Position numbers and translations under genes: made by a program
Notes under the pieces: generated by a model
Database searches by the model: none
Seen by the model: the letters and a program-made list of their open reading frames with translations, nothing else
What the model was told of the DNA's origin: nothing
In this document: piece after piece, positions 59,082 to 64,000 of the stretch
Layout: every line of letters begins with the position of its first letter
How positions within the stretch are numbered: the first letter of the stretch is position 1
Assembly: GCA_965263345.1 (NCBI GenBank)
Contig: CBDHHC010000006.1
Coordinates: 186,001-250,000 of the forward strand
Reading direction: 5' to 3'
Origin: CBDHHC01 sp965263345
Lineage (GTDB): Bacteria > Pseudomonadota > Alphaproteobacteria > Rhizobiales > CBDHHC01
Length of the DNA stretch: 64,000 nt

Positions 59082-61088
59082 TCAGGCAAGCCCAAGCATT
59101 TGAAGGATATTTTCGCTGTATTTTCCAAGAACTCCACCAAGACATGCCAGGGCTATCCATCCTGCAGCCATTTTACAAATTTTAATGTAGTTGACCTGGA
59201 CGTTCACTTGGACGATCTGTTCTGGTAAAGAACTCTGCGCGACGACACCATTTTCTCCAACAATACGTGCAGAAATTGTCAATTGCATTGGGTGTTGCCC
59301 GCTTTTGGTTGGCGTTACCCGCCATCTCCATGTTGCGTAGTTATCTCCATGAACACCAAGACGGTTATCAATCCATTGGGTTTCTGGAGATCTGTTTTCA
59401 ACGGTGAATTGTCCCTTCGGCGCAACAAGCTGAACACTCATTGCCTCAGTGACCAATACTTCATGTCGTGCAACTGGATTGTTGCCAATTAAACCGCGCT
59501 CAACATCTTGGATATCTGTTCTGGCGACCCGTACCTCTATTTCTACTGGTGTATCAACCTGCATTGATCTTGGAATATTTTCAATCAGCTGACCTTTTGT
59601 AACCTCTGGGCGTGGCTTACGTTTTCTCATTCTACGAGGGTCTTGAGGGGGAGCTGATCTGTTTACTCTCGTTGGGTCATTGGGGTTCCCAATGGGAGGG
59701 AAATTTCCTTGCTTTTCATCCCGCTGCATTCTTTGGTTTTCTGGTGCATTAGTTGCTTGAGGGGGACGGAATTGCTGTTGGTCCTGACCTGCTGGAAAAG
59801 TGTTCGGGGCTAATGGAGGTAATTTTTTGTCCTGATTATAGCCTTCATTAGGAATTGGAGGAACATTTAGTCTGTCTTGCTGGCCAGGTGGCATGCCCTG
59901 CATTGGGTTAAAGTCATTAGGAGCTTGTTGTGTGTTTGTTTGTGTAAATGCTGTGTCCTGTTTTCCTACTTCCGAATTTTGAGCAGGCGTTATTTCTGGG
60001 CTATTATTGTCCCGCACTAAGCCCGTATCAGGTTTTTGAGGGGGGGATGAATATGGATTTTGAATATTTTGAGACCTTTGCTGAGGATTAAAATCTTTTG
60101 CAGGGCCATCATAGGGTGTATTTTGCGTACGGTTATGCTGTTGGAAATTATCAGGTTCTGGTTCTGTTTTAATTTCATCATCTACCCCAATGATTTCTCT
60201 TACTGAGGCGAGTATATCTTCAACAGTTGAGTCTCCATTTATATCATGTGACTGAAAATCAGGAGCAGATTTTGCGGCTTCTTGAGTATTTACTTGAGTA
60301 TTTAACTGTGGGTGGCTCTGATAGTGAGCCCCTCCAGCGTCTCTTGGCATTTCATTTTGATTTGGCGCTGCCTGTTGCGGTGCAGCCCGATGTCTCACCT
60401 GTTCGGCGGGGTGATGAAAATCGTGTGAAGCAGATCCAATACTGTCAGCTAGAGCTTCTGAGAGTGATGTCTGCTCTTCTTCTGGTCTTTGTGAATAATC
60501 AGGTGTATTTGCAGTCGTCTGGTGGTTTTCATTTACTATATTTGATTCGGGAACAGGTAATTCATTTGGTTGTTCTGTATGACTTTCGTTACTCTGATCT
60601 GTGTTTTGCTGTTCTGCTTCAGATGCTTGAGCGCCTATTTTTAGATTGCTCACTACAATTTCAAACGTTAAGCCATGAGAATTCAGTATATTTGCAGCCT
60701 GACTCTCGCCTTCTCCAATAAGAGCCGCGAGAACGATTGAACCATCTATATGATTGCGTTGAGATTGTTCTGCTGCTGCTGAGGCATGGGCCATTACTTT
60801 CTTGACGCCTTCTGAAGGCTCAAGAATGCCGTCTGCAAGTGCAGTTAAGTGTCTTAATTCGTTGTTGATATATGCAGTTACGTCTGTGCGTAAATTAACC
60901 AGATCGATTCGGCATGCCTCAAAAACAGCTGCGGCATTTTGGTCGTCAATTAATGATAGTAAAAAATGCTCAAGGGTAACTTCGCTATGTCCGCGTTCTT
61001 GCGCATAATTTAAAGCGCGTCCCATCGTTATTCGCAGATTTTCTGACTTAGGGACCCAACCTAAGCGTTCTGCAAAATTTTGATGCAT
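59082..61088 (-). CDS. Clp_N-domain protein with disordered linker and C-terminal transmembrane anchor
   Basis: A 668-residue protein. Residues 1-150 match the double helical Clp_N repeat of ClpA/ClpC ('ALNYAQERGHSEVTLEHFLLSLIDD', 'GVKKVMAHASAAAEQSQRNHIDGSIVLAALIGEGES'). Residues 155-490 are low complexity (Gln, Asn, Pro). About 490-630 forms a beta-rich domain ('STPVEIEVRVART'-like segments, 'YATWRWRVTPTKSGQHPMQLTISARIVG'), and a transmembrane segment sits at about 638-656. There is no AAA+ ATPase, so it is not a chaperone; an adaptor role is inferred. Confidence 0.8.
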   Translation of the reverse strand: MHQNFAERLGWVPKSENLRITMGRALNYAQERGHSEVTLEHFLLSLIDDQNAAAVFEACRIDLVNLRTDVTAYINNELRHLTALADGILEPSEGVKKVMAHASAAAEQSQRNHIDGSIVLAALIGEGESQAANILNSHGLTFEIVVSNLKIGAQASEAEQQNTDQSNESHTEQPNELPVPESNIVNENHQTTANTPDYSQRPEEEQTSLSEALADSIGSASHDFHHPAEQVRHRAAPQQAAPNQNEMPRDAGGAHYQSHPQLNTQVNTQEAAKSAPDFQSHDINGDSTVEDILASVREIIGVDDEIKTEPEPDNFQQHNRTQNTPYDGPAKDFNPQQRSQNIQNPYSSPPQKPDTGLVRDNNSPEITPAQNSEVGKQDTAFTQTNTQQAPNDFNPMQGMPPGQQDRLNVPPIPNEGYNQDKKLPPLAPNTFPAGQDQQQFRPPQATNAPENQRMQRDEKQGNFPPIGNPNDPTRVNRSAPPQDPRRMRKRKPRPEVTKGQLIENIPRSMQVDTPVEIEVRVARTDIQDVERGLIGNNPVARHEVLVTEAMSVQLVAPKGQFTVENRSPETQWIDNRLGVHGDNYATWRWRVTPTKSGQHPMQLTISARIVGENGVVAQSSLPEQIVQVNVQVNYIKICKMAAGWIALACLGGVLGKYSENILQMLGLA

Positions 61089-61493
61089 TTTTTGCTCCCG
61101 TCTTTTTTAATCCTGTTTATAACATTCATTATTATTTCTATTATGTAATGTCATTTTTCAATTTGCCTATTTTAACTGAAAATATAAAACATATTCACAG
61201 GCAAATATATCTTTTTCGCCGTTATAACACTAAATGTGGAACTCTATAGATACTTATTTTGTCTATAAAATAAATGGGCACATTAAGCTATTATTCAAAC
61301 TGTCATGCTCAATTTTTCAGCTATGAGCTTTATAATTAGCAACTCAAATATTTATTTAGAATATGAATATCATTGAGTTTATGACAAAATAAACGGTAAA
61401 ATTACCGGAAAACAATTTGTAGCAGTAATCTATTGAGATTCGAGGCAAAAAACAAATATATTCGCAGATTAAGCGATATTTAGGATTTAACAT
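61089..61493. other. AT-rich intergenic region between the Clp_N gene and argB
   Basis: About 405 nt with no credible gene. It contains the perfect hairpin CGGTAA-AA-TTACCG at 61394-61407, about 90 nt before argB, and several A/T runs. Both divergent promoters must be here; none is clear. Confidence 0.5.
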
Positions 61494-62420
61494 ATGTCAG
61501 ACTTTACGAATCATCTGTCAGAGCCACATCTACAAGCAAAGTTTTTGTCTGAAGCTCTGCCTTATATGCAATTTTATGACAGTCAGAAGGTTGTCATAAA
61601 ATATGGCGGGCATGCTATGGGAGACCCAGAACTTGCGAAAAGTTTTGCTAAAGACATCGTGCTTCTAAAACAAAGTGGTTTACACCCTATTGTTGTTCAT
61701 GGTGGTGGGCCACAAATTGGGACTATGCTTGAGAAGCTTAATATAAAAACTGAGTTTTTACACGGGCTTAGAGTTACTGATCAAACTACTGTTGATGTGG
61801 TAGAGATGGTTTTGGCTGGCGCAATCAATAAGCAGATTGTTTCTGCGATCAACAGACAGGGTGGGCAAAGCGTTGGTATCTCTGGGAAAGATGGCAATCT
61901 TATGCGGGCTAAGAAACTGCTGAAGAATGTCAAAACTCCTGATGCGAGTGCCTCTAATATCGTTGATTTTGGTTATGTTGGAGAACCAGAAGTTGTTAAT
62001 CCCCATATTGTTGATTCGCTTATACAAAATGGGCTTATTCCTGTTATCGCTCCGTTGGGGTTTGATGAACATGGCCAGACTTATAATATTAATGCAGATA
62101 CATTTGCAGGGGCACTTGCTGGTGCTTTAAAAGCCAAACGCTTATTATTGCTGACAGATGTCTCTGGTGTTCTTGATGAAGATAAAAATATTATTGAAGA
62201 ATTACAGGTTTCTGAAGCCCATAAACTGATTGAAAATGGCGTTATTTCTGGCGGTATGATTCCGAAAATAGAGAGTTGTATTTCAGTTGTTGAACAGGGT
62301 GTTGAGGCTGTTGTTATTTTGAACGGTAAGGTTCCACATGCTGTTTTGCTTGAGCTGTTTACTGCTCATGGTGTGGGGACTTTGCTCGGGAAATCTCGTG
62401 AAAAGCTGGACAAGGGCTAG
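61494..62420 (+). CDS. argB: Acetylglutamate kinase
   Basis: Second step of arginine synthesis. The 308-residue protein has 'VVIKYGGHAMGD', 'VVHGGGPQIG' and 'ISGGMIPKIESCISVVEQGVEAVVILNG', all conserved. Length and N-terminal helix fit the arginine-inhibited hexameric type. It lies 3 nt before the HAD gene. Confidence 0.96.
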   Translation: MSDFTNHLSEPHLQAKFLSEALPYMQFYDSQKVVIKYGGHAMGDPELAKSFAKDIVLLKQSGLHPIVVHGGGPQIGTMLEKLNIKTEFLHGLRVTDQTTVDVVEMVLAGAINKQIVSAINRQGGQSVGISGKDGNLMRAKKLLKNVKTPDASASNIVDFGYVGEPEVVNPHIVDSLIQNGLIPVIAPLGFDEHGQTYNINADTFAGALAGALKAKRLLLLTDVSGVLDEDKNIIEELQVSEAHKLIENGVISGGMIPKIESCISVVEQGVEAVVILNGKVPHAVLLELFTAHGVGTLLGKSREKLDKG

Positions 62421-62423
62421 ACT

Positions 62424-63101
62424 ATGCCATTTTCCAAAATAATTGATTGGGTTTTTGATCTTGATCACACTTTATATCCTGCCGAATGCAATCTTTTTGC
62501 TGAGATTGATGTTCGAATGGGCGAATTTATTTCAGATTTTCTTAATGTTGATCCTTTTGAAGCTAAACGTATTCAAAAACAATATTTCAAAGACTATGGT
62601 ACAACCTTGAATGGGTTGATGACATTGCATAATCTGAAACCCAAACTTTTTCTTGATTATGTTCATGATATTGACCATTCCCCTGTTACACATAATCAAG
62701 ATCTTGATAAAGCTTTGGGGAAACTTCCTGGGCGCAAATTTATTTTTACCAATGGTACTGTGAAACATGCAGAAAATGTGATGGGGCGGCTTGGCGTGTC
62801 TCATCATTTTGATGATATATTCGATATTGTTGCGACCGACTATATCCCTAAGCCTCAGCGTGAAGCTTATGATTATGTTATTGATAAAACGAAGCTTGAT
62901 CTTGAAAATGCGGTTATGTTTGAAGATCTGGCACGTAATTTAGAAGTTCCTCATCAACTTGGAATGACAACAGTTTTGGTTCAGGCTAAAGGCGATCACC
63001 CAGATGCAAATCTGGGTGTGCTTGGGACTGGTGAGGAAGACCATGTGCATCATGTCACGGATGATTTAACATATTTTCTAAATGATGTTGTTCTCAAATA
63101 A
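62424..63101 (+). CDS. HAD-family pyrimidine 5'-nucleotidase (Sdt1-like)
   Basis: A 225-residue haloacid dehalogenase-like phosphatase: motif I DLDHT (Asp12, Asp14), 'KFIFTNGTVKHAENV' motif II and 'PKPQREAYDYVI...AVMFEDLARNLEVPHQLGMTTVLV' motifs III/IV. The FDLDHTLYP start is typical of the Sdt1/YjjG nucleotidases. It follows argB by 3 nt, as in many alphaproteobacteria. Confidence 0.93.
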   Translation: MPFSKIIDWVFDLDHTLYPAECNLFAEIDVRMGEFISDFLNVDPFEAKRIQKQYFKDYGTTLNGLMTLHNLKPKLFLDYVHDIDHSPVTHNQDLDKALGKLPGRKFIFTNGTVKHAENVMGRLGVSHHFDDIFDIVATDYIPKPQREAYDYVIDKTKLDLENAVMFEDLARNLEVPHQLGMTTVLVQAKGDHPDANLGVLGTGEEDHVHHVTDDLTYFLNDVVLK

Positions 63102-63146
63102 TTCGTAGGCAGCTCAAGCGACCTTGTTGCTGATTTCATTGCTTTT

Positions 63147-63941
63147 TTAGTATTTGATAATCTTCCGATATAGATGCCATGTGGCGTGTCCTAAGATTGG
63201 TAATATAATTATTAGCCCCAGGAAAGCTGTTAGCATGCCAATGCAAAGCATTATGGCTATGATGAGTGCCCAGATAATCATTACAAAAAGATTGTTATAA
63301 ACTGCTTTGGCAGAGATGACGACAGCTTCGGCTGCAGTTGCGTAACGATCAACTAGCAAAGGAAAAGAGACGACCGTAATTGTAAATACTAGTGCAGCCA
63401 AAAAGCCTCCTAATATATTTCCAACGATTATGAGTTGATGCCCGGCATTAGTATAAAGAATCTGGTTCATAAATTCATCGAACCGTTTTGGGGCTAGGTC
63501 AGATATAAATAATTCATACAAACCCTGTGCGGACCAAAGCCAAGCTACAAAAATAACAAATAAGACCAGTCCTAAAACTATGATCGATGCAATGGATGGT
63601 GATTTAAATACGGCAAACATTGAATGCCAGGGAACAGGTTGGTTTTGTTCGCGTCTGCGACTGAGCTCATATAGGCCGACTGTTGTGATTGGACCTATGA
63701 ATGAGAAGCCAAGCAGCATGGGGAATATTAATTCTACTATTTGTTCATTTAAGGCGATGCTTACAAGAATATATCCTAATACTGGAATGATTAGGATCAT
63801 GAAGAAGGCATATGTTGGCATGACTTTGAAGTCATCATAGCCATTCTTTAAAGCAAGCCCTAAGTCACTTATGTTTATCTTATTAATTTGAGGGGTGGCT
63901 GATTTATAATTGTATTTTGGAAAATCGGCATCTGTTACCAT
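63147..63941 (-). CDS. DUF2189 integral membrane protein, paralog 2
   Basis: A 264-residue protein with the same signatures as the one at 14946-15773: 'GLYELSRRRE', 'TVVSFPLLVDR', 'SAKAVYNNLFVMIIWALII' and 'LPILGHATWHLYRKI'. The start has AGGAGG 6 nt upstream. The hydrophobic core is well kept, while the N-termini differ. Function is unknown. Confidence 0.88.
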   Translation of the reverse strand: MVTDADFPKYNYKSATPQINKINISDLGLALKNGYDDFKVMPTYAFFMILIIPVLGYILVSIALNEQIVELIFPMLLGFSFIGPITTVGLYELSRRREQNQPVPWHSMFAVFKSPSIASIIVLGLVLFVIFVAWLWSAQGLYELFISDLAPKRFDEFMNQILYTNAGHQLIIVGNILGGFLAALVFTITVVSFPLLVDRYATAAEAVVISAKAVYNNLFVMIIWALIIAIMLCIGMLTAFLGLIIILPILGHATWHLYRKIIKY

Positions 63942-63974
63942 CGTCTACCTCCTAAGGGGGTCGTAGCACCAAAA

Positions 63975-63995
63975 GGAGGGAGAGTGATGCCCTCC
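63975..63995 (-). terminator. Intrinsic terminator for a gene beyond the right edge
   Basis: GGAGGG/CCCTCC stem with a 9-nt loop; on the minus strand it is followed by TTTT. It probably ends transcription of a leftward gene outside the window, just before the DUF2189 gene. Confidence 0.5.
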
Positions 63996-64000
63996 GTTTA

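Noticed and set aside
1..64000. CRISPR arrays, insertion sequences, prophage or integrase genes
   Set aside because: No regular spaced repeats, transposase, integrase or phage structural genes were recognised anywhere in the window.

Overview
The window is a chromosomal segment of a low-GC (about 40% by eye) alphaproteobacterium. The signs are an Irr-type Fur regulator divergent from fabA-fabB-fabI, the run rpmH-rnpA-yidC-engB followed by argB and a HAD nucleotidase, dapD/dapE nearby, a yggT-DUF167-folD cluster and ffh-rpsP-rimM. These arrangements are common in Rhizobiales and Rhodospirillales. I cannot fix the genus from sequence alone.

Layout. 0-10 kb: the end of lepB, a membrane-anchored alpha/beta hydrolase, an APC permease with a secreted partner, a Cache chemoreceptor, a SulP transporter, folD-DUF167-yggT and an SDR. 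10-18.5 kb: accessory stretch with DUF2461, a three-gene operon (Gln-rich protein, PIN-like protein with altered active site, CapV-like patatin phospholipase), an outer-membrane barrel, DUF2189, a lipoprotein and several small unknown proteins. 18.5-22 kb: rimM, rpsP, an inserted membrane protein gene, ffh and a small Cys protein; trmD and rplS do not follow rimM. 22-26.4 kb: accessory island with a ParDE module, two paralogous secreted basic proteins that share a promoter-distal palindrome, a DUF433/DUF5615 (VapBC45-like) module and a DUF1835-like protein. 26.4-35 kb: PsiE, a monooxygenase, a hydrolase, a lipoprotein, a periplasmic rhodanese next to a chemoreceptor-PilZ fusion, a cytochrome P450 and a 586-residue membrane protein of unknown role. 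35-46 kb: a site-2-protease-like protein without its catalytic residues, murI, fabI-fabB-fabA, irr, an SH3 protein, a 2-hydroxyacid dehydrogenase, dapE/dapD with two membrane genes between them, and a LOG-family protein. 46-55.5 kb: a GDPD phosphodiesterase, a TSUP transporter, a cold-shock protein, tRNA-Arg(ACG), a histidine kinase and a DUF547/VTT/FAD-oxidoreductase cluster. 55.5-64 kb: rpmH-rnpA-yidC-engB, a Clp_N-domain membrane protein without an ATPase, argB-HAD and a second DUF2189 protein.

How the genes fit together: housekeeping blocks (fatty-acid synthesis, lysine/peptidoglycan precursors, membrane-protein biogenesis through SRP and YidC, ribosome maturation) are separated by accessory blocks. 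Best candidates for undescribed biology are the patatin/pseudo-PIN/Gln-rich operon, the Clp_N transmembrane protein, the pseudo-site-2 protease, the rhodanese-chemoreceptor-PilZ pair and the co-regulated secreted paralogs between two toxin-antitoxin modules. Start codons were chosen from Shine-Dalgarno spacing and family alignment by eye; no database search was run.
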